NCBI GenBank assembly: GCA_025450975.1
Contig: JANWLI010000061.1
Location: 1-21,806, forward strand
Origin: Candidatus Kapaibacterium sp.
Lineage (GTDB): Bacteria > Bacteroidota > Ignavibacteria > Palsa-1295
Length of the DNA: 21,806 nt
Direction: 5' to 3'
The notes under the pieces are model-generated. The model made no database searches. It saw only the letters and a program-made list of their open reading frames with translations, and was not told the DNA's origin. Below are positions 1 through 6,950 of the stretch, piece by piece. How positions within the stretch are numbered: the stretch's first letter is position 1; each line of letters opens with the position of its first letter. Made by a program: the position numbers and the translations under genes.

Positions 1-969
1 CAAACCTTTTTCTTTCAGCCATTCGTCAGAGTGATGTTTTGTAAGATACCGCTCGCCGGTATCGCAGATCATCGTAACGATAACACTATCCGGTGGCGCA
101 GTCTCGGCAACCTTCAAGGCTGCGACGACATTCATGCCGCTTGAGCCGCCGGTGAAGATCGACTCTTCGCGAGCTAAGCGCCGCGCCATCATGAACGAGT
201 CTTTGTCAGGAATATTGAGGATCTCATCAATAAGCTTGAGGTTGAGATTGCCGGGCAGGCGCTCCTGTCCGACGCCTTCGGTCAGATAGGGAAGTGCTTC
301 GACAAGGCGGCCGGTATCTTTATAGGTCTTGATCGATGAGCCGACAGGATCGGCTGCGATCACCTTGATCTTTGGATTTTTCTCTTTCAGATATCGTGCA
401 TTGCCGGTGATGGTACCACCCGTGCCCATACCGACTACCAGATGCGTGATCTTGCCATCGGTATCATTCCAGATCTCCGGTCCGGTACCAACGTAATGCG
501 CTTCGGGGTTCGCCGGGTTCTCATACTGGTTCAGCATGATGGCATTCGGCAGTTCTTCCGAGAGGCGCTTTGCCGTGTTGTAGTAGTACTCCGGCGAGTT
601 CGGCCGGGCTGCGCTTGGCACGACGATGATCTCGGCGCCGAGTGCCTTCAGATATCTGACACGCTCGATCGAGGCCTTATCGGTCATGACGAAGATGCAC
701 TTGTAGCCCTTCTGGTTTGCAGCCAGTGCAATGCCGATGCCCGTGTTGCCGCTGGTTGGCTCGATGATGGTGCCGCCCGGCTTGATCGTGCCGGCCTTCT
801 CGGCTGCTTCGATCATACGGATGCCGATACGGTCCTTAACCGAGCCGCCCGGATTGCGCTGCTCGAGCTTTGCAAGGACGAGACACTTAATGTTCGCAGG
901 CTTGACGCGGCGCAATTCCAGCAGCGGCGTGTTGCCGATAAAATCGAGTATCGAGGTGGCGTATTTCAT
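1..969 (-). CDS. cbs: Cystathionine beta-synthase-type PLP enzyme (3' end outside window)
   Basis: This is a fold-type II PLP enzyme that makes cystathionine from serine and homocysteine, or cysteine from O-acetylserine. The 323 visible residues show the PLP-lysine motif NPGGSVKDR (Lys45), the substrate loop TSGNTG (72-77), the phosphate-binding GTGGT (182-186) and GGSSG near 274-278. The N-terminus (ILDFIGNTPLLEL) and the segment RYLTKHHSDEWLKEKG at 308-322 resemble the catalytic core of cystathionine beta-synthase more than CysK. The window ends about where that core ends, so it cannot be seen whether CBS-pair regulatory domains follow. The ATG at 969 is supported by a TATTTTTG promoter element 7 nt upstream. 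No stop codon is present before the edge. O-acetylserine sulfhydrylase is the alternative. The gene lies downstream of, and on the same strand as, the Omp28-like gene but is separated from it by a terminator and a repeat. Confidence 0.9.
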   Translation of the reverse strand, partial: MKYATSILDFIGNTPLLELRRVKPANIKCLVLAKLEQRNPGGSVKDRIGIRMIEAAEKAGTIKPGGTIIEPTSGNTGIGIALAANQKGYKCIFVMTDKASIERVRYLKALGAEIIVVPSAARPNSPEYYYNTAKRLSEELPNAIMLNQYENPANPEAHYVGTGPEIWNDTDGKITHLVVGMGTGGTITGNARYLKEKNPKIKVIAADPVGSSIKTYKDTGRLVEALPYLTEGVGQERLPGNLNLKLIDEILNIPDKDSFMMARRLAREESIFTGGSSGMNVVAALKVAETAPPDSVIVTMICDTGERYLTKHHSDEWLKEKGL

Positions 970-976
970 TTGGGTA

Positions 977-984
977 CAAAAATA
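977..984 (-). promoter_or_regulatory. Bacteroidota-type -7 element (TATTTTTG) for cbs
   Basis: On the minus strand TATTTTTG matches the Bacteroidota sigma -7 consensus TAnnTTTG exactly. Only 7 nt (TACCCAA) separate it from the ATG, so a transcript starting at the usual distance would have almost no 5' leader. I see no convincing -33 TTTG; the expected position falls inside the palindromic repeat. Confidence 0.5.
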
Positions 985-987
985 CTA

Positions 988-1060
988 GGCGGATAGGCGG
1001 ATAGGCGAGTAGACGGATAGAAATTTATCAGCCGCCTAGCCGCCAATCCGCCTATCCGTC
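988..1060. repeat. Palindromic array of 8-bp units, copy 1
   Basis: The left arm has four tandem 8-bp units: GGCGGATA, GGCGGATA, GGCGAGTA, GACGGATA. After a short AT-rich spacer (1020-1028) the right arm carries four units in reverse-complement sense: CAGCCGCC, TAGCCGCC, AATCCGCC, TATCCGTC. The whole forms an imperfect long hairpin. A second copy with the same plan lies at 3782-3853. It is intergenic, between the Omp28-like gene terminator and the cbs promoter. I do not recognise a named repeat family. Confidence 0.85.
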
Positions 1061-1063
1061 TGG

Positions 1064-1102
1064 CTAAAAACAAAGACGCGCTTCAACTTGAAGCGCGTCT
1101 TT
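1064..1102 (-). terminator. Intrinsic terminator of the Omp28-like gene
   Basis: A perfect 15-bp inverted repeat (AAAGACGCGCTTCAA at 1072-1086, its complement at 1088-1102) is followed on the minus strand by a T-rich run, TTTGTTTTTAG. It lies 27 bases past the stop codon of the minus-strand T9SS cargo gene. Confidence 0.85.
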
Positions 1103-1128
1103 ATAGAAACCGTAATCTTGAACCGAGA

Positions 1129-3204
1129 CTAGCGGACTACGCTCATCTTGCCCGTCAGCTTGGTGCCTTCGGATTCGAGTGTGTAGCTATAGAAGCCAAC
1201 CGGAAGCTTCGAAGCGTCGAAGTCTGCCGTGTAGTTGCCTGCTTCGAGGTTGCCGTTAACGAGGCGTGCCACTTCCTGGCCGAGTTCGTTACGAACGACG
1301 AGCGTGACGAAGCTATGCTCCGGTACGTCGAAGCTGATGTTCGTCGTCGATGCGAACGGATTCGGATAGTTCGACAGCAGACGGAATGCCGTCGGTGTGC
1401 CACCGTTATTCTTCACTGCAGCATCGTTGCCGATCGAGATCGACGTGCCGGTTGTGAAGGTTTCACCAGCTTCGGTCGACATGGTCGTGATACGGAAATA
1501 CACTGTCGGCATAAAGCCTTCGGTAGCATCCGGTGTTGTCCAATCAACCTGTGAAGCGCCTTGTGGAGCAGATACGATATCATCCCATGTCGATTTGTCC
1601 GTTGACATCTGGAGATAGTACGTACCTGGGACGGTACCGTTCTCGGTTGTCCAGCTGAACTTAGCAGCTGTGCTGAACGGGATATTGCCGTTCGAGACGT
1701 TGCTAAGTGTCAAAGTCTTAAACGCTGCTTTCGGTCCGACAACAGCCTTCTTGATCTCGAACACATCGCTCGTGCCACTGACCGGCGGGGTTGACGCATC
1801 GGTAACGCGAATGAGGCAGGTCTTGGAATCTTCGTTCGGTACTGTCCATGAGAATGAAGATTCTTCTGCATCGACCTTTCCGATCTCAGACCAGGTCGTG
1901 CCATTGTCGATCGAAAGTTCGATCGTCTTTTGGCCGTTCGTCTTTGTCGAATTCCAGATGATGTTATACGACATACCTGCATCGAGTACTTCGTTGATCA
2001 TCGGAGCAACGACGTTGATCGCAGGCATGATGATCGTCTGCATGTCGAACTCCTCAGAAACGCCGTTCGTCGAAGCCTGTGCAGCATTTGAAGCACGGAT
2101 CTTTACCGTCTTGCCGCTGAGTGCTTGCGGATCGAACGTCCAGGTGTAGGGTGACTGCGTCGTGCTTGCAACGATGGTTTCCCACGTTGTGCCACCATCG
2201 ACCGTAAACTCAAGCTTTACGTTTGCAACATTGCCACCTTTACCGAAAACGATCTTGATCGGCTTCTCAAGTTCAACATCTTCGAACGATTTAAGCATCG
2301 GGAATACATAAACCATATCAGCTGCTGTCTGCGGAAGCGCTGTAATGTAGCCGGTCTGTTCGGCTTCCATAACTTCATGACGCTGCGGCGTCTTGGTCTT
2401 ATGCGAAATAGCCGTCACAAAGGTCTTTACCTTCAGCTTTGATGCTTCCCATGCGGAGCTGTGAAAGTAGCCATAATGGATGCGCTTCGGCCAGGTTGCA
2501 CTTGGCGATGAGAGGCCAAGCGTTGTCTTGTCACCCATGACTTTGCCGATCGCCTTGCGAGCAACGTTGTTATGGATAAAATCGATATAGCCGTTCGGAT
2601 AGCCGCCGTGATTGCTCGTGTTAGCCTGCTGCTCGGAAATGCCATCTTCAGTAACAACGGCGACCGTCACGTATTGCGTAGTATCCTCGGTCTTCATTTT
2701 CGTCAGATCGAGCGGCGTAATATCAATATCGAAGTCGATGCGGCGTGTGACCGGTGAATAGGTTGCATTGACGATACGATAATCGACTAATGGCGCTTTG
2801 CGTGCTTCCTGCTCGACGACACCTTCATGGACATAGAATGATCCCTTATTGGAAAGGTCGCCGAAGCCACCGGCCCAATAACGATTTGTCAATGCGTTCG
2901 GAAACGAACTGATGCCGAATGACTGAAGGAGTGTATCTCCCTGACCGTCTTCGATGATCATCGGATCGGGATAACCGCTTGGGCCATGCCATGCAATGAC
3001 GACTGCCTTATCACCTAAGCGGTGTTCAAGCGAATCCATTGACCAAGCACCAAGTGCGCAATGAACGCACCATGTGCCGGTTGCTTCTTCGATCAGTACT
3101 CCGCGCTTAAATGTTTGGGCCTCGACCGATGAAGTGGCAAGAAAGAAACTTACAAGCGCAAGGATCATGAAGACCATCCGCTTGAAGAAGTATAAATTTT
3201 TCAT
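1129..3204 (-). CDS. Omp28-like thioredoxin-fold secreted protein with T9SS sorting domain
   Basis: A 691-residue secreted protein. It has a signal peptide (residues 1-30, ending SSVEAQ), then a thioredoxin-like segment with GTWCVHC (Cys46 and Cys49), typical of the Omp28-related family of Bacteroidota. The middle carries repeated Ig-like beta domains with the pattern 'SIDNGTTWSEIG', about residues 320-590. The last 80 residues (612-691) are a T9SS type A sorting domain: NYPNPF, a GQEVARL strand, GFYSYTL and a terminal basic residue. It should cross the outer membrane through T9SS and be anchored or released. I chose the internal ATG because it gives a clean Lys-led signal peptide; a longer in-frame ATG at 3261 would bury it. 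The CxxC could act in thiol redox or be structural. Substrate unknown. Confidence 0.85.
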   Translation of the reverse strand: MKNLYFFKRMVFMILALVSFFLATSSVEAQTFKRGVLIEEATGTWCVHCALGAWSMDSLEHRLGDKAVVIAWHGPSGYPDPMIIEDGQGDTLLQSFGISSFPNALTNRYWAGGFGDLSNKGSFYVHEGVVEQEARKAPLVDYRIVNATYSPVTRRIDFDIDITPLDLTKMKTEDTTQYVTVAVVTEDGISEQQANTSNHGGYPNGYIDFIHNNVARKAIGKVMGDKTTLGLSSPSATWPKRIHYGYFHSSAWEASKLKVKTFVTAISHKTKTPQRHEVMEAEQTGYITALPQTAADMVYVFPMLKSFEDVELEKPIKIVFGKGGNVANVKLEFTVDGGTTWETIVASTTQSPYTWTFDPQALSGKTVKIRASNAAQASTNGVSEEFDMQTIIMPAINVVAPMINEVLDAGMSYNIIWNSTKTNGQKTIELSIDNGTTWSEIGKVDAEESSFSWTVPNEDSKTCLIRVTDASTPPVSGTSDVFEIKKAVVGPKAAFKTLTLSNVSNGNIPFSTAAKFSWTTENGTVPGTYYLQMSTDKSTWDDIVSAPQGASQVDWTTPDATEGFMPTVYFRITTMSTEAGETFTTGTSISIGNDAAVKNNGGTPTAFRLLSNYPNPFASTTNISFDVPEHSFVTLVVRNELGQEVARLVNGNLEAGNYTADFDASKLPVGFYSYTLESEGTKLTGKMSVVR

Positions 3205-3336
3205 ATATGCAATGAAAGGTAAATGAATAAAATCAGTGACGGGACTAAAGAACACCCCCACGAAGTGGAAGTTTCACCTCCTGCCCACGGGAATGAACAG
3301 AGGAGCCTATCTTTATAATGACACGCCAGAGTGCGG
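3205..3336 (-). other. Probable 5' leader of the Omp28-like mRNA
   Basis: If the promoter at 3337-3367 is real, the mRNA carries about 125 nt before the start codon. The leader contains small inverted repeats, including CCAC-GAA-GTGG near 3257-3268 and several GTGG/CCAC pairings. I compared it by eye with common riboswitch signatures and recognised none. A short plus-strand ORF here (3236-3451) has no family resemblance and is not called. Confidence 0.3.
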
Positions 3337-3367
3337 CAAAATTACACTATTTTTACCCGATTTCCAA
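3337..3367 (-). promoter_or_regulatory. Candidate promoter of the Omp28-like gene (-33 TTGG, -7 TAATTTTG)
   Basis: On the minus strand, TTGG (3367-3364) lies about 19 nt before TAATTTTG (3344-3337). The second matches TAnnTTTG exactly and the first resembles the -33 TTTG element. This is the only site in the window where both Bacteroidota promoter elements appear at plausible spacing. Confidence 0.5.
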
Positions 3368-3368
3368 G

Positions 3369-3587
3369 ATTCTCGAAAGAAAACGATTTGCGAGAACTCC
3401 GGGGTGTATCTGCGAATTCACAGGGTAAAGCCTCGCAGACCTTCAAATTAGGCGGTAAGTCATTATAAATCATCGGATTAATTGTGCACCACACCTTGTC
3501 TGCTATTCCTCCTTACAGCGCACAAATATGATATAATTCAGCGCGCCATTGTATATAACAAGCAAAGACAACTTGAGGTTTATATAT
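3369..3587. other. AT-rich intergenic stretch, no gene seen
   Basis: No convincing ORF or RNA family is visible. There is a short inverted repeat, TTCTCG...CGAGAA, near 3371-3396. The stretch lies between the Omp28-like promoter and a minus-oriented terminator. Confidence 0.4.
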
Positions 3588-3624
3588 AAAAAACCCCGGA
3601 AGGTGAGAGTACATGTCCGGGGTT
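3588..3624 (-). terminator. Orphan minus-strand intrinsic terminator
   Basis: The inverted repeat AACCCCGGA (3592-3600) / TCCGGGGTT (3616-3624) is followed on the minus strand by TTTTTTATATATA, while the plus side has no T-run. It therefore terminates a leftward transcript. No minus-strand protein gene lies between it and the acyl-CoA dehydrogenase gene, so the transcript it ends is unknown. Confidence 0.65.
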
Positions 3625-3781
3625 ATTGAGTTGTGTTGTGTCTTAATGATTGGAGTTTTGTCCCTATGAAAAACTCTAATTCGGAGAACCATTGCGATAC
3701 TTAACGCCGGGTTGGGTCGAATGTTACGTTACCAATCTGTTAAAAAGTGGTAACTAAGGTTTTATCAATTTTGAAGAAGTA
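3625..3781 (-). other. Gene-free stretch; possible small RNA upstream of the orphan terminator
   Basis: There is no ORF of note. Read on the minus strand, this roughly 155-nt region ends in the terminator at 3588-3624. It contains an inverted repeat, GTTACCA (3728-3734) / TGGTAAC (3748-3754), and an imperfect GGAGTTTT/AAAACTCT pair. A leftward non-coding transcript is possible, but I recognise no RNA family and see no consensus promoter. Confidence 0.2.
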
Positions 3782-3853
3782 GGCGGGTGGACGGGTAGGC
3801 GGATAGGCGGCTCCGAAACACTATCCGTCTATCCGCCCAGCCGTCTATCCGTC
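3782..3853. repeat. Palindromic array of 8-bp units, copy 2
   Basis: Left arm units are GGCGGGTG, GACGGGTA, GGCGGATA and a decayed GGCGGCTC. After a spacer (CGAAACAC), right arm units are TATCCGTC, TATCCGCC, CAGCCGTC, TATCCGTC. It has the same architecture, unit length and arm order as the copy at 988-1060 but different unit variants. It ends 7 bases before the -7 element of the acyl-CoA dehydrogenase gene. Confidence 0.85.
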
Positions 3854-3860
3854 TTGTTCG

Positions 3861-3868
3861 TATTTTTG
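3861..3868 (+). promoter_or_regulatory. -7 element (TATTTTTG) for acyl-CoA dehydrogenase
   Basis: An exact TAnnTTTG match, 22 nt before the ATG. The expected -33 region lies in the right arm of the palindromic repeat and shows no clear TTTG. Confidence 0.45.
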
Positions 3869-3890
3869 TCGACTATACTTATTACGCATA

Positions 3891-5048
3891 ATGAATTTTA
3901 GTTTTACGGAAGATCAAATTGCGATTCGCGACGCTGCTCGTGACTTTGCGGAGAATGAAATTGCATCAACTGCCGTCGAGCGCGATATCAGCGGCGAGTT
4001 TCCCTACGACATCGTCAAGAAGATCGGCGAACTCGGCTTCATGGGAATGATGGTCGACCCCAAGTGGGGTGGCTCCGGACTCGATACCGTCAGCTATGCA
4101 CTCGCTCTCGAAGAAGTCGCAAAGATCGATGCGTCGGTCGCCGTGATCATGTCGGTCAATAACTCGCTTGTATGCTGGGGTATCGAAGAGTTTGGTACCG
4201 ACGAGCAGAAAGAGCGTTTCCTCCGTCCGCTCGCAACGGGTCAGAAGCTTGGTGCATATTGTCTCTCAGAACCCGGCGTTGGCTCGGATGCAACGCAGCA
4301 GGCAACGACGGCTGTCCGCGATGGCAACGACTGGATCCTCAACGGCGCAAAGAACTGGATCACGAACGGCACGACTTCCGATTACTATATCGTCTATGCG
4401 CAGTCCGATCCGACAAAAGGCTACAAAGGCATCACCGCCTTCATCGTCGAAAAAGACATGGAAGGTTTTGAGATCGGCAAAAAAGAAGATAAGCTTGGCA
4501 TTCGCTCCTCGGATACGTGTTCCCTTGGGTTCACCAATGTTCGTCTAACCGACGGCCACCGTCTCGGTGCCGAAGGCATCGGGTTTAAGATCGCCATGGA
4601 GACACTCAATGGCGGCCGCATCGGCATTGCTGCACAGGCTCTCGGTATTGCTGCAGGCGCCTACGAGCGTGCAGTGAAGTACTCCTTCGAGCGTCAGGCA
4701 TTCGGTAAGCCGATCAACCAGTTGCAGGCGATTCAGTTCAAGCTCAGCGATATGTGCGTCAAGATCGAGGCGGCGCGTCTGCTCATCATGAAGGCAGCCC
4801 GTGCGAAGGATGCTCATACCTCTTACATCAAGGAAGCTGCAATGGCGAAGCTTTATGCTTCGACGATCGCCTTCGAAGTTGCTAATGAAGCGATCCAGGT
4901 GCATGGCGGATATGGGTACGTTCGCGAGTATCTGGTCGAGCGCTCGCTGCGCGATGCGAAGATCACGCAGATCTACGAGGGAACGTCGGAGATCCAGCAT
5001 ATTGTCATCGCCCGACAGCTGCTGAAAGAGTACCAACTCGAAGCATAG
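3891..5048 (+). CDS. Acyl-CoA dehydrogenase (short/medium-chain type)
   Basis: A cytoplasmic FAD flavoprotein that forms the 2,3 double bond of an acyl-CoA and passes electrons to electron-transfer flavoprotein. At 385 residues it has the full family length. Visible are the N-terminal helical domain (FTEDQIAIRDAARDFAENEI), the signature GAYCLSEPGVGSDA in the beta domain, and the C-terminal helical domain. That domain has RQAFGKPI, QVHGGYGY and the catalytic segment IYEGTSEIQ, with the expected base Glu363. The placement of this Glu and overall similarity suggest a butyryl-CoA dehydrogenase/SCAD-like enzyme rather than isovaleryl- or long-chain type, but chain length cannot be fixed from sequence. 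No ETF or other beta-oxidation genes are adjacent. Confidence 0.93.
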   Translation: MNFSFTEDQIAIRDAARDFAENEIASTAVERDISGEFPYDIVKKIGELGFMGMMVDPKWGGSGLDTVSYALALEEVAKIDASVAVIMSVNNSLVCWGIEEFGTDEQKERFLRPLATGQKLGAYCLSEPGVGSDATQQATTAVRDGNDWILNGAKNWITNGTTSDYYIVYAQSDPTKGYKGITAFIVEKDMEGFEIGKKEDKLGIRSSDTCSLGFTNVRLTDGHRLGAEGIGFKIAMETLNGGRIGIAAQALGIAAGAYERAVKYSFERQAFGKPINQLQAIQFKLSDMCVKIEAARLLIMKAARAKDAHTSYIKEAAMAKLYASTIAFEVANEAIQVHGGYGYVREYLVERSLRDAKITQIYEGTSEIQHIVIARQLLKEYQLEA

Positions 5049-5060
5049 CCGAAACGACCG

Positions 5061-5068
5061 TATATTTG
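5061..5068 (+). promoter_or_regulatory. -7 element (TATATTTG)
   Basis: An exact TAnnTTTG match in the 46-nt gap after acyl-CoA dehydrogenase, 26 nt before the next ATG. It suggests the small barrel gene has its own promoter. No clear -33 element. Confidence 0.45.
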
Positions 5069-5094
5069 CAGAAATCCAATACACAGGTAGTCGT

Positions 5095-5598
5095 ATGAAG
5101 TTTATACTTTCGTTCGTTGTTTGTTTTGTCCTTCTCGTTGGCTCGACCTCGTTTGCACAGGAACGCGCAAGCGCAAAGACTCAGGTGATCAGCGGTGATT
5201 TTGTCGGCCTCTTCCTTGATGGCGGCGAATTCCATGTACAATACGAGTGGAAGTCGGGTTCACTCAACAGCTGGTTCGTTCGCGCACTCCTCGGTGGGTA
5301 CCAATCGTACACAGGTCTTGGCTTAGGTGGTGGCTACCGGTTCTTCATTGCCGATAGCCGTGCACTGACCGGCCTCGCACTGGCGCCTGTTGCGCATGCG
5401 TACTTCTTTAAATCGGGTGACCTCGGAAGATCCCAATTGTTCTTTTCTATTGGCGGCGAACTTTCGTACAAGTGGCTGTTTGATAATTTTTCGGTCGAAC
5501 CATTGCTCGGCGCAGGCCTTGCTTTCGGCGGCGAAGATATTTCGTATTTGACAAAGGTACGTCCGTACCTGGGTATCTACTTAGGATATGCCTGGTAA
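5095..5598 (+). CDS. Small outer-membrane beta-barrel-like protein
   Basis: A 167-residue protein that I do not assign to a named family. It starts with a clear Sec signal peptide (KFILSFVVCFVLLVGSTSFAQ). The rest is a series of alternating, Gly- and aromatic-rich strands such as FVRALLGGYQSYTG and LGLGGGYRFF. It ends in an aromatic residue, LGIYLGYAW, as integral outer-membrane barrels do. Size and pattern suggest an 8-strand barrel. It has its own promoter-like element upstream and a strong terminator 27 bases after the stop, so it looks monocistronic. Function unknown; possibilities are structural or ligand binding. Confidence 0.75.
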   Translation: MKFILSFVVCFVLLVGSTSFAQERASAKTQVISGDFVGLFLDGGEFHVQYEWKSGSLNSWFVRALLGGYQSYTGLGLGGGYRFFIADSRALTGLALAPVAHAYFFKSGDLGRSQLFFSIGGELSYKWLFDNFSVEPLLGAGLAFGGEDISYLTKVRPYLGIYLGYAW

Positions 5599-5625
5599 GC
5601 CATGAACCACGGCATTCCGTATCAT

Positions 5626-5654
5626 AACGCCTCCGGAAGACCGGAGGCGTTTTA
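5626..5654 (+). terminator. Intrinsic terminator after the first barrel gene
   Basis: An 11-bp perfect stem, AACGCCTCCGG / CCGGAGGCGTT, with loop AAGA and a short T-run (TTTT). Its 3' side ends only 4 nt before the ATG of the next gene. Confidence 0.8.
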
Positions 5655-5658
5655 GTAT

Positions 5659-6096
5659 ATGAAGGCGATCGCAGCTATCCTACTTGTTCGTTCGGTAACG
5701 GTCCGGGCGCAGCAGCCGGATCTTGTCGGTGTTGAACTCGGGGCGACGATGGACCTCCGTAAGCGTCCATCGCTCCTGACACGAGTAAGCTATAGTACAC
5801 CGATCGGTGACATCCGCATCGAAGGTGGCGGGTTGATCTTATTTGGCAGGGACGGTGGATTCGGTTTTGATGTTTTACTTGCGTATCCTGTCGGTAGGTT
5901 TGAGCCTCTGGCCGGGGCGCGATTCATCGTGTGGGAGCAGTCGATGTCGGCAGGATTTCCCCTGGGAATTCGCTGGAAAGCGCTCACAACGAGCGTAGAA
6001 CTTACTTTCGGCTTATCTGTTGCACCCACGTTGCATTTGACAGCGGAGGAAGGCGACACGTTTCTTTTTGACACATTTATCGGAGTTCGGTTTTGA
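5659..6096 (+). CDS. Hypothetical envelope protein, barrel-like
   Basis: A 145-residue protein of unknown family. The N-terminus (MKAIAAILLVRSVTVRAQ) reads as a signal peptide, though arginine inside the hydrophobic core is unusual. The body alternates hydrophobic and polar residues, with GGGLILFGRDGGFGFDVLLAYP, and ends VRF with the terminal phenylalanine of outer-membrane barrels. The start is constrained: an in-frame TAG ends at 5655, and the terminator stem of the preceding gene ends at 5651, leaving no room for a ribosome-binding site. Its stop overlaps the start of the next gene by four bases (TTGA), implying co-translation of the two. The start, or an unnoticed frameshift near it, is the least certain part. 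Confidence 0.6.
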   Translation: MKAIAAILLVRSVTVRAQQPDLVGVELGATMDLRKRPSLLTRVSYSTPIGDIRIEGGGLILFGRDGGFGFDVLLAYPVGRFEPLAGARFIVWEQSMSAGFPLGIRWKALTTSVELTFGLSVAPTLHLTAEEGDTFLFDTFIGVRF

Positions 6097-6842
6097 TACA
6101 CAGATCTTTTTTCCTGATAGTACTTTTCATGCTTGGCGCGTCGGCACTGTATGCACAAACCGATACGACCGGTGGCCGCAAAGTGCTTCGTCAACCGGTA
6201 AAGACGGTGGCAAATAAAGTAACGGTCTACCCGTATGCGACCATCTCGCTGAACTACCATTCCGGGCAAGCCTTTCCGAAAAGTGCGACCGGCATCGGCT
6301 ATGGTTTTGGCCTTGCATTCGACCTGACGGAAGACAAGCAGCCCATCGGGTTCTATTTCGATATCGCCTATCAGGATATGCGCGCTCATGCGGCCGATGG
6401 CGGATGTATGGATATCGATGTTACCGATACGAACACGATCGCCCATACCGTCGAAGCCGAACATTATTTTTCCTACGCGCTCTTCGAAGCGTTCTTGAAA
6501 CTGCAAAGCGAAAAGGCAAAAGGATATTTTCTTATCGGCCTGAGTACCGGCCTCGTCACCTCGGCGCTGACTGTCAGACGCAGCCCGAATACGCAACTCG
6601 CCCCGGACGTGTTCAGCGAGTGGAAGGCGACGGACTTTCACAATAAACTTCGTCTCGACTTACGTGCAGGCATCGGTGTGCAACTCGGCCACATTGCAGG
6701 CTATCCGTTCGTCTTCGAGGCGCGATTCGGGTATCCGATCATTCCGGCGCTGACCGAGTACGACGATTACTGTAATGCCAACGAGGCTCGCGGGCCGTGG
6801 CGCATTCTGTCGCTGCAGGGAAATGTTGGGCTGAGATTCTAG
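6093..6842 (+). CDS. Outer-membrane beta-barrel-like protein, TTG start
   Basis: A 249-residue protein with signal peptide IHRSFFLIVLFMLGASALYAQ. Amphipathic strands follow (ATISLNYHSG, GYGFGLAFDL, GFYFDIAYQ, GYFLIGLSTGLV, LRLDLRAGIGVQLG), ending NVGLRF with the usual terminal Phe. It resembles PorT/OMP-b-brl type proteins of Bacteroidota in general build only. I chose the TTG at 6093 because it yields the whole signal peptide and overlaps the previous stop as TTGA. The first in-frame ATG (6129) would leave a truncated hydrophobic core. Likely co-transcribed with the preceding barrel-like gene. Function unknown. Confidence 0.7.
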   Translation: MIHRSFFLIVLFMLGASALYAQTDTTGGRKVLRQPVKTVANKVTVYPYATISLNYHSGQAFPKSATGIGYGFGLAFDLTEDKQPIGFYFDIAYQDMRAHAADGGCMDIDVTDTNTIAHTVEAEHYFSYALFEAFLKLQSEKAKGYFLIGLSTGLVTSALTVRRSPNTQLAPDVFSEWKATDFHNKLRLDLRAGIGVQLGHIAGYPFVFEARFGYPIIPALTEYDDYCNANEARGPWRILSLQGNVGLRF

Positions 6843-6853
6843 AGGATGCCCTT

Positions 6854-6882
6854 CCTGCTTTCATTTAGGCGTTAAAGGCAGG
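6854..6882 (+). terminator. Weak hairpin, possible terminator
   Basis: CCTGC-TTT / AAAGGCAGG form an 8-bp stem with a one-base bulge, 12 bases after the barrel gene stop. The following TATTTGCT is a poor U-tract, so termination is uncertain. Confidence 0.3.
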
Positions 6883-6950
6883 TATTTGCTCCTCGTATGC
6901 AACAAAACTTCTTAATTTCGTAGTCAGTACTTTACACTTACAAGGGTATA

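Noticed and set aside
442..996. Long plus-strand open frame opposite cbs
   Set aside because: It is antisense to a PLP enzyme whose minus-strand frame shows every family motif; the plus-strand translation resembles nothing.
3236..3451. 71-residue plus-strand ORF in the gap upstream of the Omp28-like gene
   Set aside because: No signal, motif or promoter in its sense; it overlaps the minus-strand leader and promoter and has a composition typical of chance.
3591..3624. CCGGAAGG motif resembling the SRP RNA apical loop
   Set aside because: The flanking GGTCAGG and AGCAGCC of the SRP loop are missing, and the hairpin is fully explained as a terminator.
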